Source: Cryptomeria japonica
Taxonomy: Eukaryota > Streptophyta > Pinopsida > Cupressales > Cupressaceae
Reading direction: 5' to 3'
DNA length: 40,000 bases
NCBI RefSeq assembly: GCF_030272615.1
Contig: NC_081414.1
Coordinates: forward strand, 238,008,233-238,048,232
The position numbers were made by a program, and so were the translations under genes. This document shows, one piece after another, positions 17,930-29,900 of the stretch (its first letter is position 1; the number at the start of each line of letters is the position of its first letter). A model generated the notes under the pieces. It was not told the origin of the DNA and made no database searches. It saw nothing but the letters and a program-made list of their open reading frames with translations.

Positions 17930-20780
17930 TTGAAAGCTATACAGGACAAGATTGAAGGAATCTTGCATCTTGGGATGAATATGTAGAGGCGATTTTTCTA
18001 AGGTAGTAGGTTTAAACTAAATAAAAAAGAAGAGGTCTTTTGGAAACAGAAATCTAGGATTCAATGGCTCATAAAAGGAGACAAGAACACTAAGTTCTTT
18101 CACCATTCTACTATGAAGCATAGAAGTTGGAACAAGATGCGACAACTAAAGAAGTAAAATAGACTTAAAACAAAGGATGAGGTGGAGATTATCAAGCTTG
18201 TTGTTGCCCTCTTTGAAAATCATAACAAGAATTGTCAAGATGGCTTTAGGACCCTAATGGCTTGCTTGAGGTTATCATAGATGAGGATTTGAACCTTCTC
18301 TATTCCAGAGTTTCATTTCAAAAGGTGAAGGAGGTTGCCTTTTTCTTTTGAGGCTTATAAGGCTCCAAGACTAGATGGGCTCCCCATGCTTTCTTTCAAG
18401 ATTTCTAGGATATTGTTGGAGAGGATGTCTTCAATGCTGCTAAGGACTTTTTGAGGTTTGGTAAACTCTTTAAACAAGTCAATTCTACCTTCATTGATTT
18501 GATTCTGAAAATGATAATGTTATTTCCATTAAGGATTTTAGACCTATAAATTGATTTAATACTTTGTATTAAATATTTTCTAAAGTTATTGTTAATAGGC
18601 TCAAATTAGTGTTGGACAAAATGATATCTATTAACCAGAAAGGCTTTGTCAAATGGAGACATATTATGGATGTTTTTATCATAGCCTGCAAATTGGTTCA
18701 CTTGACGGAACATAGTAGATGTTATTTGTTACCACTTTGATCTTCTTTTTTCTGGTTAATGGATCACATCATGGATACTTTTCTTGTGGTCATGGCCTCT
18801 AACAAGGGGACCCTCTCTCTCTCTACTTGTTTATATTATTGTTGTCAAAGTCTTCTAGAGCAATATCCAAAGGGTTAAAGTGGCAGGCAAATTAAATGGT
18901 ATTGAATTTTCTTCTATTCTAGATTATATCACCCATTAGTAGTTTATGGATGACAGTATTATTTTTGGGGATGTCTACATCTTCAAAGCTAGATCCTGGA
19001 AGAAGATCCTTACTAATTATGCCAAGTTATTTGGTCAACACATTAATTATGAAAAAAAATAAAAATTCTAAATGTCCATCTTGATCTTCAATTCAAAATC
19101 ACTGAAATCCTACCCTGCAATGATGCTTCCTTTTTAGACTCCTATCTAGGGTTGCCTCTTATTTCTAAAAACCCCATGAATCTTTTTTGGAATTGTATAA
19201 TTGAGAGGTTTCATAAAAATATTTTAGGATGGAAACTAGGGAAACTTCTAAGTCTAGTTGGTAAATTCCAATTGGTCAAGTCTTTCTTATAGAACATCCC
19301 GATCTACTTTCTCATTTTAGGATGTGTGGATGTGTGGCTGAAAAATTTGGAAAAACACAAAAGTATTTCCCTTGGACAGGTATGGAAGAAAAATATTGCA
19401 TTTCCTTTGTTGCTTGGGATAGAGTTTGCAACTGCAAAAAGATTGAGGGCTTGGGATAAGAAAACTTAAACCTTTCAACAAGGCCTTAATTTCTAAATTA
19501 GTTGGTAGCTAGTTGAAGGTGTCAAAGACTAGGCCAAAATATTCAAAGACAAATATTTAAATAATGCCAATAGTTGCACTCTTACTCTTGACAAAGAGGT
19601 ACCATATAGATCTTGTATATAGAACAATATATCAAAAATCATATCTATATTACAAAAGGGAGGGAAAAAATTGGTCGGAAATGGAAGGTGTACCAAGTTT
19701 TAGGATGATATTTGGTTAAAAGATAAAGCTCTTACTGACTTGAACTAATTCAATATGATTACAAAGGTCCTAATCCAATTTTGTGGCACCTTTTTTCATG
19801 GTTGTCTTTCGTGGAAGGGGGATCAAGGTAGATGGAGAGACTTTATGGTTCGAGTCAGAAAAAAAAAAAAAAATCTGTGATGATAACATAAGGCAAATCA
19901 TGGAGGAGGCTTAGTCCTTAGCCTCTATCTTGGGTGGCTACTCCTTTTTTCTCATGACAAGGAGGATGAATGGATATGGAATCATGATTCCTTAGGTGCA
20001 TTCTCAGTTAAATGTACTTAAAAGGCTATTAATGGATCTCCAAAGGATCAATTCAATTGGAACATGGTATGGGTTAAAGGCCTAATCCCAAAAATCAGCT
20101 ATTTTTAGTGGGTTACTGCCCATGGTAAAATTATAACAATCGATAATATAAATAAAAGAGGATTCTCTCTTGTCAACAGATGCACTCTTTCCTTCAAGGA
20201 TCTTGAAAGTATAGATCGTATTGTTCTACACTTCCAATTTAAAATGGATATTTGGGAGTATTTGTTGGCCGATTTTATGATAATGTGGACCTTTCCAAAA
20301 AGGATGAAGAAATTAACTGAGCAATAGAATCACGGTCCTTTTACAATCCAATTATTAGAAATGTGTGGTCTCAAATCCCCCCTTTCATTGAGTGGAATAT
20401 TCAGAGAGGAGGCTTGAAACAAGAACACATTATTCCATTTCATAAAATAACAAATTAAAGAGAATGTAAATTCTACTTTTTTCAACCCTTCTAAGGTTAG
20501 GCTGAGCCTGATGGACTTAAGAATAAAACAATAATGGGGCATAACCTTTAATCTCTTGAACCTGAACTCAAATAAGTTGATATTAAGAAAATGTTGGCAT
20601 TAGACCCCTCTAAATGATGAATAGATCAAGTGAAATTTTGATGGTTGCTCTAAGAGTAACCCCAATTTATCCAGAGCTACTAATCATGGATTATAAAATA
20701 ATGAATGGTTTTTATACAATTATCTACAAAGCCCTATTGGGCTGAAAAAAAAATTGGTGAAGGAAAGGACTAAGCCTTTT
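17930..20780 (+). pseudogene. LINE ORF2 remnant: reverse transcriptase, zf-RVT and start of RNase H
   Basis: Recognisable L1 ORF2 blocks appear in order across shifting frames. QKSRIQWLIKGDKNTKFFH lies near 18048-18105, STFIDLI.K followed by ISIKDFRPIN near 18485-18555, and NQKGFVKWR near 18630-18660. FMDD at 18943-18954 stands in place of the catalytic YADD/FADD box, with the first aspartate position changed from A to M before DD. LGLPLISKNPMNLFW and LGWKLGKLLSLVGKFQLVKS run over 19148-19290. GKIITIDNINKRGFSLVNRC, read with frame changes near 20125-20190, is the zf-RVT segment, and VKFDGCSKSNPN near 20630-20665 is the RNase H start. Intact reverse transcription is impossible given the many stops. 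Confidence 0.85.
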
Positions 20781-21329
20781 CTAACAAACTTAGTCTCCTA
20801 TGCTAATATTAATGAAAAATGACTTAGTTGTTTTTGTTTTTATTTTTGTCATGAGATTGGGCGCCAATTTTTTTTGAATTCAAATCACTAAGATGAACTA
20901 AATGTTGACTTGGTTAATGTTGAGGGGGTTGCTCTGGAGTCCTACTTGGACTTATGGTGGAGCGAAAGAATCTACATTCATTAATGATGTCAATGGTACG
21001 CAGCTAACTTTTTACCACTTGGCCTTAATTACTAATGATAAGCAAATAATTAGATGTAAAGGCAACAATTTTATCTTGCATATTGGTAGGTTTTTCATGA
21101 TGTGAGTTGTATTTTCATTTGTGTGGGTAGTAGTGAAGATAATTTTTAAAATTGCCTTTTTGGTAACTATTCATCATTTGGTTGGGTTAGAGTTACAAGT
21201 TGTGGGCTCTCTTAGTGTCTCTTTCAAATCTTTTACAAAGCGATTGTGTTTATGTTAATCAATATGGGGGGTTTGTTGAAGAGATAGGAGCGAAGAAGCT
21301 ACAAAGAGCTCAAAAAAAATGAAGAGATG

Positions 21330-22860
21330 TGGGACCTTTGTTCTAGAGCGGGGATGACACTTGTTTTCCTTTCCATTAAATGCTATAACAAAGCACTCTC
21401 CTTGATATTCTGCAACTCCTAGCAGAATGGTGAAGTTTCAATTGCTGGAATATCCTTTGTTGTCTTGTCAGAGATAATTGTGGAGGTGATTGGTTTAAAG
21501 AATGAGAGAAAGAAAGTTGATAAAAGAAGATAAGGCAACTACAAAAACTACCTAAAGAATTTTTTCAAGAAGGATGAGAGTCGATTGTGGTGTAGAACAA
21601 GTATGATCGCTCAGTCCTCCCTAAACCTTATGCAAATGATAGTTATTTTTTTAATCAAATATTTTACTTTAGAGGGCTGATACCTGGTTGTACAGAACTA
21701 CTATTTCCCTCTCTTGAATCACATAAGTCATGGTGAGAAAATTAACTTTCCATATTATCAAGTTTCTCTTCATTGTATGTTAGCATCTCGAAGGGGGAGG
21801 CCCCACTGCTTCATCAAGGGCTTATTTATGTATATAAGTATGCATTTGATCATAGCCCTCACTGTAGCCATTTGTTAACCCTCCTAGGGATTTCTAAGCA
21901 AAAACATGAGGACCAACGCTCATCTGTGAGAATTGATCTCATTGAAAGTAACCCTCTGCCTTCGAATCAGAATACCCATGTTGCCAAATATAAAGGTAAA
22001 AATCCCTCTATTGAATTGGAATCAAAAGCCCTAGAAATTTCCCTACTCAAGATGAACTCTAAAAAAAGAAAAGCTTGAACCCCTAAAAATAGCTTGGCTA
22101 AGGCTAGAAGGACTAAATAGGATTCTAGCAAGAAGCACATTACAATTGACCTTCATTTGCATGACTCTAAAGCGGATGAAAATAACCTACATAAAAAGGA
22201 GAAGTAGGAGGGAAGTTTTGGTGAAAGAAGGTTGGCTTGTCTCCTTGCCAAAGACAAAAAAAATAAAAAAATTAAAGCCAAAGATGTTTCCGCTGATCTA
22301 GAGGAGGTTCTCATCCCTGATGATGGTGGTGGCTCCTCTAGTGAGGATGCAGAGGATGAGGAATTTTAGGTGGAAGGGGAGGAACAAAGGGAGGATAGTA
22401 AGGATGATACAAATGGTTTGCAAAATTCCTAGAGGACAAGGTTGATTCAGAGCAGAACTACCCACCTCAAAATTATTTTGAGGATGTGGATTTGGTGCCT
22501 TATTCCTAGGACTCTCGTACTAAGAAAGAGAATTTTAGTGCCCAAAACAACAAAATCGGATAATTGACCTATAGGTTAGGGTCATGAACCTTGAAGGGAA
22601 GGTGGAGGAATACAGGAAACAATATCAACTAATGGGGGAGGCCTTGAATTCCCTATGTTCTTTTATTGATGGAATAATATGAAAAGTGGCCATTGGGTTT
22701 GTCTCAGGACAGAGCAAGATGAAGAAAAAGAATAAAAAGATGAAGGATGTCAAAGGGAAGGAGGAGGAGAAAAAATAGGACACACTATACACTAAGACAT
22801 GGAAGGAATAGATGCAATATCTTGCACAAGATTGGAACCTCAAAAAGGATGATTAGGATG
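21330..22860 (+). pseudogene. Extra coding region downstream of RNase H in the LINE
   Basis: After the RNase H region a second coding remnant continues in mostly one frame. It reads MTLVFLSIKCYNKALSLIF and EVSIAGISFVVLSEIIVEVI-GL near 21350-21500, then FFKKDESRLWCRTSM, then EAPLLHQGLIYVYKYAFDHS within the open stretch 21773-22078. After that come a very basic stretch (NSKKRKA) and an acidic stretch (DDGGGSSSEDAEDEE near 22320-22365). It ends with a heptad-like segment (NLEGKVEEYRKQYQLMGEAL near 22585-22645) and a lysine-rich tail. The G.V.I.G..F.V..E.I.EV.GL pattern resembles a hypothetical plant protein class I associate with conifer repeats; this is recollection, not a search. Plant L1 elements normally end soon after RNase H, so this is unusual. 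Confidence 0.5.
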
Positions 22861-23203
22861 TAGCTAGGTTGGTGATTTTTTGGTTTGTGTTAATTTTGAA
22901 TCCTCATAGTATTAGTTTTATTATGGAATTTTATCTAAACAATCCTGCATGCCTTATATTGGGTGTTTCTATTTGGATTAAGTACTATGATACTATTATG
23001 CTAGTAGCTATATTATGGATAGTAGGAATATAGATAGGGTTATTATGTTTAGTTATGTGGGTATATTAGTTTTTTATTACTTTTAAGAGCTATTTTCATT
23101 CTTTATAGGTGTTTGGTTATTTGATGCCAATGGATGTGTTGTTGCTCTCCAGTTTTGTTGTTTGTAAGGGTCCAAGGTCCCTTTCCTGCTAAAGTAATAA
23201 AAA
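22861..23203 (+). other. 3' UTR and A tail of the LINE
   Basis: T-rich sequence with no open frame, ending TGTTGTTTGTAAGGG, CCAAGGTCCCTTTCC and TAATAAAAAAA immediately before the right target duplication. Confidence 0.65.
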
Positions 23204-23217
23204 AACAAGTCCTTGAA
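23204..23217. repeat. Right target-site duplication of the inner LINE
   Basis: AACAAGTCCTTGAA, a perfect match to 17889-17902. Confidence 0.85.
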
Positions 23218-23834
23218 TAACATGGAATGTTGCCAATGACATGGTCGGGAAATTAGAAAAATGAGAGACTATAGAGAAGAAGCTTGAGGATCATAACATT
23301 TGCAAAATTTCTCAAGGGGATGAGAGGAGAGAATTGGTTGAGTTTAAGGAAAATCATGAGGCTTTGAAAAGAAAGGTAGAGAAAATCATTGCTCTAAGAC
23401 AAGAAATGGTGATGAATAATTGGGTCTCTCTACATGCAATCTAGGAGGTGATAGAGAAAAGGAAGGTGAAGAGAAAATACACCTTGATTCTCCTTATGTG
23501 GCATTAGACCCCCTCACCTCTTTTGTCAAGGCTACTCCAAATTTGGGCACTCTAAGGTCGTGGAAAGATTCTAAGAAAAAGTTTAAAAAAAAATTAAAGC
23601 TTAAAGTCATGATTAGCAGGATGATAATGTGTGCCAACTTGGTAGATCATTCCTTCATGTTTTTGGTAGGTGATTGAATTTTTTCCTTATTTTTTGTTTT
23701 TCTATTTAGTGGTTCTATCTTGTTTTAATGGTTAGATATAGTTTTTTGACTACGTGTGCACTTCTCATGCATCCCAAGTAATTTATCTTTAATAGATATG
23801 TAAAAGGTTTAGGCCTATCCCACTTTAATTAATC
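23218..23834 (+). mobile_element. Older LINE 3' fragment into which the 5.3-kb LINE inserted
   Basis: The segment is absent from the homologous site at about 30265 and is flanked by ATAACAAGTCC on the left (17887-17897) and ATAGCAAGTTCC on the right (23835-23846), a decayed target duplication. It encodes a heptad-like charged stretch (ERRELVEFKENHEALKRKVE near 23322-23385) and a lysine-rich segment (SWKDSKKKFKKKLKLK near 23560-23610). It ends with T-rich 3'-UTR-like text including GGTTTAGGCCTATCCCACTTT and a weak AT tail. The order of coiled coil, Lys-rich tail and T-rich 3' UTR parallels the end of the inner LINE. Confidence 0.5.
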
Positions 23835-24020
23835 ATAGCAAGTTCCTCATTAAGGAAATATGCTCAAAGCTAATAATCATTTTTTGTACTCTTCAAAATA
23901 TATTATACTCAAAATTGATACTATAGCTCAAGACCCAAATATAATGAGATAATGAGAATTATAACCATATATCTTAGACACTTTAATGTTGTATCCCACT
24001 TCAATGAAGTTGTAGCTCTT
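23835..24020 (-). repeat. Dispersed repeat family, right part
   Basis: This is the continuation of 16715-17902 beyond the LINE insertions. On the minus strand it matches 30095-30262, with shared words GTGTCTAAGATATATGG, TTGGGTCTTGAGCTATAGT and TATTTTGAAGAGTACAA. Confidence 0.75.
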
Positions 24021-24439
24021 TCAATCTTCATCTAAACTTATTCGTTGTTGTGTCTGATTCACCCTTGTAGGAGACAATCTATATTGTTGGGGCTACCATG
24101 ACATTCTCTCTAGATGTTTAGTGTCGTGTATCTGTGAAGTGTGTACTTGTTATACCTGCAGCTGCAACACAAAACACTCAATACATCATTACAAGCAATG
24201 GTTAGAAAATTAATCAATGAAAGATAAAACCATAGCTAGTCGATCTATTACCTCCTAGTAAATGGGAGTATGAATTTTGCTCTTAGATCTGGTTATGCAA
24301 ATTCCAGTGACTTGACTACACTTAAAGGGAGGATTTAAATGATGAAGATGCATAAGCTGGATGAGATATATGATTTAGGCTATATGAGTCTATGATATTG
24401 CTATGAAATAAGCTAAGATTTAAGCTAAAATTAAACATG
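24021..24439. other. Spacer without recognised features
   Basis: No open frame, repeat border or RNA gene was seen. It may already belong to the LTR-like segment that follows, since no boundary is visible. Confidence 0.3.
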
Positions 24440-25200
24440 ATAACATTGCTAAAATGATAAACTAGAAGCTAGACGCCTATAATAACAATGCTTGAATGCA
24501 AATGAGATGGGATCACTATTGCTCCAAAATGGGGTCTATTTATAGGATTTCCAAGGCTAGGGGTGAGGTGGCAGGAATCAACGCTCAAGATTAAGTGTGA
24601 AGATATCAATGATGAAATTGGAGGAGGTTGGCAAATAGACTGGATTAAAGGGAACATTTGTCATCTCTATGGTGACAAGTGTCAAGAGGCTTTTAGAAGA
24701 GTTGGATAAAAGGGAGAACTTAGTGACAAGTGTCACAAAGATTCTAGAAGAGGTTAGATGAAAGGGAACACTTAGTGACAAGTGTCACAAAGATTCTGGA
24801 AGAGGTTAGATGAAAGGGAACACTTAGTGAAATGTGTCACAAAGATTATAGAAGAGGTTAGATGAAAGGGAACACTTAGTAACAACTGTCACAAAGCTTT
24901 TCTCATGAGAGGGTAAAGTGTTCAAGGAAAGGGGACATGTGGTAAATGGAATGGGTTAGGTTTAGGAATGGTTAGGTTAGGAGAAGAATTAATTAATTTG
25001 AATTAATTAATCAAAGGGGATTATTGAAATGAGCCTATTAAATAAATCCTTAAATTTATTAATAAGTAGATGAAAGGGGAGGATTTTAATCAAATTGTTG
25101 ATGAATTCAATTAAATTGGGGAGGGAGATTAATTAAATAATTGCTTATTCAATTAATTATCTTCAGACTATTTTTAGGTGTATACATTTTTCCCCTCTTT
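24440..25200 (+). mobile_element. LTR-like segment related to 11820-12415
   Basis: The segment has a TATA-like CTATTTATAGGA at about 24537-24548, then a leader with the 52-bp array carrying GTGACAAGTGTCAC, A/T-rich AATTAATTAATTTGAATTAA-type repeats near 24985-25010, and the TTTTTAGGTGTATACATTTT word at about 25153-25172. This is the same order as at 11984-12411. No coding, PPT or target duplication is visible, so its borders are arbitrary. Confidence 0.35.
24674..24905 (+). repeat. 52-bp tandem array, about 4.5 copies
   Basis: Unit starts are at 24674, 24725, 24777, 24829 and 24881, spaced 51, 52, 52 and 52 bp. Each starts with GACAAGTGTCACAAAGATT or a variant and continues through AGAAGAGGTTAGATGAAAGG and GAACACTTAGT. 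The units contain a GTGACA..TGTCAC inverted repeat. Confidence 0.9.
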
Positions 25201-25498
25201 GAAGCGAGGTGTGATGACGCGTTGATTCAAAGAATAATCTCATTTTGATGATGATATTGGTTTGATAGGATGCCCCGACTCTTAATTGCTAAATTCCGGT
25301 ATGATGATGCCCCCTTGAGAGATCAATTGAGATAATTGATCTTTGGAGTTTTTGCGAAATTGATATCCCGATAGAAATGATTTGATTTTTGCAACTGTGG
25401 TTTGATGAAAATGTGATTTGTTCTATTAGCTTGATTGCTTAGATGGATAAGATTGATAAATATTGATCGATTATATTGATAAGATCGAAATCCAGTTT

Positions 25499-25640
25499 GG
25501 TTTCAGGAAGGATACATCTTGTATAAGACAATGATGATCAGAGCATTTGGTTTCAGGAAGGATTCATTCTGTATAAGACATGATCAGAACGTCTCATTTC
25601 AGAAAAGATACATCCTATATAAGACATGAATCAGAATCAG
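25499..25640 (+). repeat. Three-copy tandem repeat of about 47-50 bp
   Basis: GGTTTCAGGAAGGATACATC at 25499, GGTTTCAGGAAGGATTCATT at 25549, and a diverged TTTCAGAAAAGATACATCC from about 25597. Each is followed by (G/A)TATAAGACA and ATGATCAGA-like text. Confidence 0.8.
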
Positions 25641-26347
25641 AATTTGTTTTGGATTAGAAGGATGGTAGTAATGATGTAAGATGTGGGTGATCCAATTGGA
25701 TGAAAATATTAACTTGGAGGACACCTACACTTGAGAAAATAAAGAAAATATTTGTTTGGTATTTGAAATGTTTTTTTTTTGTTTATTTATTTATTTTTTA
25801 CTTTTGAGTTTTGTGAATATTAAAAGTTTTTTTTTATCAAATATTAAAACATACAAGGATGAAATGCAAAAGAAAAAATATAAAATATTAATTTGCATGA
25901 GGTGTTCCTTCTTTTTCTTCAAGTGGTAAAGGTGATCTAAACATTCCATGAACAATCCTATCTCAAGTAGGATTATCAATCTTGTGAACAATGCACCACA
26001 AAATCCTATGGACAAAAAGCCTAAGCTATATTTGAGAAGATCAACTAGGGGTATCCTCCATATACCACAAGGGTATGTGAGGCCTAATTCATAGATGAAA
26101 GGGAATACTATGAAACAATCAAGAGGAGAGGTTAGTAAAATACTTACCTTCAATTATCTAAGGTATAAAGTTATCAGAGGCTTAGTGCAAATCAAAATTA
26201 TTACACTTCTAAGATGCGTATTTTTCAATTCACCCCCTACTCTTTATACTTTGTTGGAATACAAGAGTTCAAGTCATCCACAAGAATGATTTCTCCAAGC
26301 AACCCCCCTAATAGAGAAAATATTATAACTTATTTTTATCACTCAAA
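25641..26347. other. Spacer with small chance frames
   Basis: Open frames on both strands (for example 25791-26153 minus, 26095-26420 plus) show no recognised motif, have AT-driven composition and overlap each other. No gene is supported. Confidence 0.4.
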
Positions 26348-26974
26348 GTCACCAATAGGAGGCAAGAGAAGATCACATGTAAGTAGATTTTGGGTACTAA
26401 AAGACTCTTGTTCATTTTAGATCCAAATCCAATTGTGAAGGGTTAATTTTAAGACTAAATTAAAATATGAGGAAAATGCAATAAAATAAATTGTCAAAAG
26501 AAAAAATAAATATAAAAATGGATTCTAAACATGACCACTTATTTTAATTAATAAAGGTCACCAATAGGATACATGAGAAGATCATATGCATGTAGATTTT
26601 GGGTACTAAAAGACTCTTGTTCATTTTAGATCCAAATCCAATTGTGAAGGGTTAATTTTAAGACTAAATTAAAATATGAGGAAAATGCAATAAAATAAAT
26701 TGTCAAAAGAAAAAATAAATATAAAAATGGATTCTAAACATGACCACTTATTTTAATTAATAAAGGTCACCAATAGGATACATGAGAAGATCATATGCAT
26801 GTAGATTTTGGGTACTAAAAGACTCTTGTTCATTTTAGATCCAAATCCAATTGTGAAGGGTTAATTTTAAGCTCAAATTAAAATATGAGATAAATACAAT
26901 AAAATAAACTGTAAAAAAAATTAGATAGAAAAATAGATTCTTTATGATTTTCTAATAGGTTTTTATAAAAATTG
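26348..26974 (+). repeat. 209-bp tandem array, three copies
   Basis: Units start with GTCACCAATAGGA at 26348, 26557 and 26766, exactly 209 bp apart. Copies 1 and 2 appear identical from GTAGATTTTGGGTACTAAAA to the unit end. Copies 2 and 3 appear identical from the unit start to about GGTTAATTTTAAG, after which copy 3 diverges and decays. This patchwork is expected from unequal exchange. The insides are AT-rich and non-coding. Confidence 0.92.
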
Positions 26975-29900
26975 CTAGAAAATAATTTCATATGACAAAG
27001 TTATGTATGTTTGAAGTTTAGAAAGAAAGGATAACTTTAAATGAGTGCACCTATTCCTTTTAGCAAAATATAAAAAAATTAATTATAGCATATTGTAGAC
27101 CTTTGAGTTAGCTTTTCAAAAACTTTTAAATTTTGGAAATATGATATTCTATCGATAAGTTACACCCATTCTAGTAAAATAACTCTTTTAGGGCCTTGCA
27201 TAAAAGGAGGGGGATAGTTTTAAGCTCCTTGGAACAATAATTTCAGCCCCATGTGACCAGGATGTAGTTAGAGGGTGCTAGTTACTTTTTTACTAGGGAT
27301 CTTGGTTAGCCATGTGACTAGGGGCCAAATTCCAAAAAAAAAATAAATAAAAATAAATTAATAATAAAATGAAAATATTTGTTTTTTTCTTTTTCCTTTT
27401 TTCTTTCTACCTATCAATTAACTATATAAATTAAAGTGAATAGATTGATGCATAGTGCAACTTAAAGTCTATTTTAATTTTAATTAAATTTCATGGATCA
27501 CCTAGCATAACAAAACCTGCTAGACCATGGAATCTATGTTCCCTTCCTCCATGAATCATCTAACATAACACAATTTGCTAGGCTAAGGAATCCATCTTTC
27601 ATTTTCTCTCTCCCATGAACCCATAGTATAATAGACCTTGCTATTTCTTAGATTATGGTTTCTTGTCTCATCAATTGATGTATGCTCTTGCTCTTTACAT
27701 TTGACAACTTGTGTTCTTGCAATAGCACTCTAAGAATGCTATTGGTAGTTGAGACATTTTGATTATTGAGATGTATTAAAAATTTACTTGGAGCCTTTGT
27801 CTATATTACTCACCCCTTTTGTGCATTCATTATACATCTCCATGCTAGCACAAACATGAAAATCATAGATGCAAATATTTGAAGTCAGCCAAACAATTAT
27901 TTAACTTTTTATACATTTGCTCAAGAACACAAATAGTTTTGGTGAGACTAACAACCACAATGCAAAGCAAAAGAGAGTAACATATGAGAATCAACATCAT
28001 TTCTATACATTTATTATGCACTATCATTTTCAATTGAACTAGCACAAATAAATTGAAATTGAACACAATAGCACAATCAAACTAGTTAACATAGTACTTA
28101 TTGAGATATAAAAATTAGGTTCATATTTGTGGTACAACTAAACACCTAAAAATTGAGGAAAAGTAATGTTCAAACACAATGATAAAGTCCCAAAAACAAC
28201 ACAAGAAAATATTGAATTGTAAGAAGTGTAGAGCATTCCTCTGATCCATCCCATAAGCAAGAAAATTATCTTTACTTTGCGTGCCCCAAAAGTAGCTCTA
28301 TTGACTTTTGTAACCTAAAGTGAGAAACATGTAATTAACACTTCCTACTCCATCTTACTTCTAAACCATAGAAACATATATTGTAATGTTAGTAGATATC
28401 GAATAATCTTTTGAGTTAGAGACACCAAAAACTCGCATTGCATTGATTGCAAAAATCTATCAATTAGAGAATACTTAAAAAAAACACATATTTGACATCC
28501 AATAATAAACTAAATTTTATTAGCACATTTGACATCTAACCATGAATATCAAAAGCAAGGATACAATGCAAAATTATGACTCCTCATTTTAACTCTTCAC
28601 TAGGAACAACATAATAACTAGTCTATTAAATTTTGAAACACAAGCTTGTGAGATCAAACAATAAACAAGAACACCTTTCATAAAGGAGAGTAGCAAGAAA
28701 AATATGCCATATTCCTCAAAAGAAAAGATTATAGAATGAAATATACAATGGATAAAGGTCTACTTTATAGAAATCAAGAGATTCTATAATCCTAAAATTA
28801 GGTGACCTAATGTAAAGCATGAAGGAACATCATAACTAGGGCTAAACAAAAGTATCACTAAAAGAACTTAAGCTAGAAAATCATAACTTTAGATAGAAAA
28901 GTTTACTCTAGACGACAAAACACAACTGTAGCTAAACATTCTCTAACATCCTTGATAAGTGAATCTTAGCTAGAAGTAAAAAACATCTTTCATGCAATGT
29001 AATAATGGGTCCCAACAATAAAATGATTGATGAGACACCCCTATACAAAGCAATGCAATGAAATATCTCAGAAATGGAGAAAAGGAGAAAAACCTAGCAG
29101 GAGTAAAATACTGTTTGAAGGAGAGAAAAATGAATGAAGAGCTAAGAAGACTCTAAATCAATGTTCTAAAGGAATAGGAACATGAAGAACATCCTTTGAA
29201 GCACACAAAAGCTATGGACAACTATCAAATGTTAAGTTTTGCAATGGTGCTAAATAAAGAACCACCTCTAAATCTAAGATGACGATCAAGATCAAGAAGA
29301 TAAGAATCTACATGAGTGCTCCCAGTGACACTAATCAAACAATAAATAAATGACAAAAAGGGAAAAATATAGTCAAATATACAAATGGAACATGAATTTG
29401 CATGCATGACCTCAATGGCACTACTCAACAATGCAAGAGTAAATTGGTAGTAAAAAATGTAGGTCCCAATATTATAAAGAAATGATCAACTAAGGTTAAG
29501 TTGCCTCCGTAAAACAGGAATGCAAGAGTGTCTATATGGTAAAAGACCCATCTCATCAAAACATAGTCACTACATATGGATAGTACATAGGAACACACAT
29601 TGAATATGTATCTTCTCCAAAGAGAAATTATAGAAGAAATAGAACCAATAAAAAATGATTTTGAATCCATTTCCATAAAATAGGTGTCTACATGCTTAAT
29701 TTTTTATTTTTTTAGGATGTTTCCACTACGATTATTAGTATGTTTTTATGTTAATTAAAAAATTAGCAGAAAAATCTAGCATAAACTATTTTTTCTCCAA
29801 AGTGATTTTTGAAATACCAAAAAAAGTTAACATTTTAGCAGGACCACACTAGAGAATATTTTATGTTTTTTTATTTATATAAATATGAACACTTTGTGTG

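Larger units (their letters stand above)
17903..23203 (+). mobile_element. 5'-truncated L1-type LINE, 5.3 kb
   Basis: The element is bounded by the perfect 14-bp repeat AACAAGTCCTTGAA and ends with GTAATAAAAAAA, a short A tail preceded by typical plant L1 3' text (GTAAGGGTCCAAGGTCCCTTT). In order it holds a decayed reverse transcriptase, the RVT zinc-finger-like segment, an RNase H start, a further coding region of about 1.5-1.9 kb, and a 3' UTR. ORF1 and the endonuclease domain are missing, so insertion was 5'-truncated within ORF2. Stops and frameshifts are frequent throughout. It is inserted at the left edge of an older LINE fragment. Confidence 0.85.

Noticed and set aside
17903-23837. 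Treating the whole interval as one LINE insertion
   Set aside because: The perfect 14-bp repeat at 23204-23217, preceded by an A tail, marks the end of the inner LINE; sequence from 23218 to 23834 must be a separate insertion.
25791-26153. 120-codon minus-strand frame, the longest in the window
   Set aside because: It has Phe/Leu/Ile/Lys-rich AT-driven composition, starts and ends in homopolymer-rich DNA, and shows no domain or splice context.
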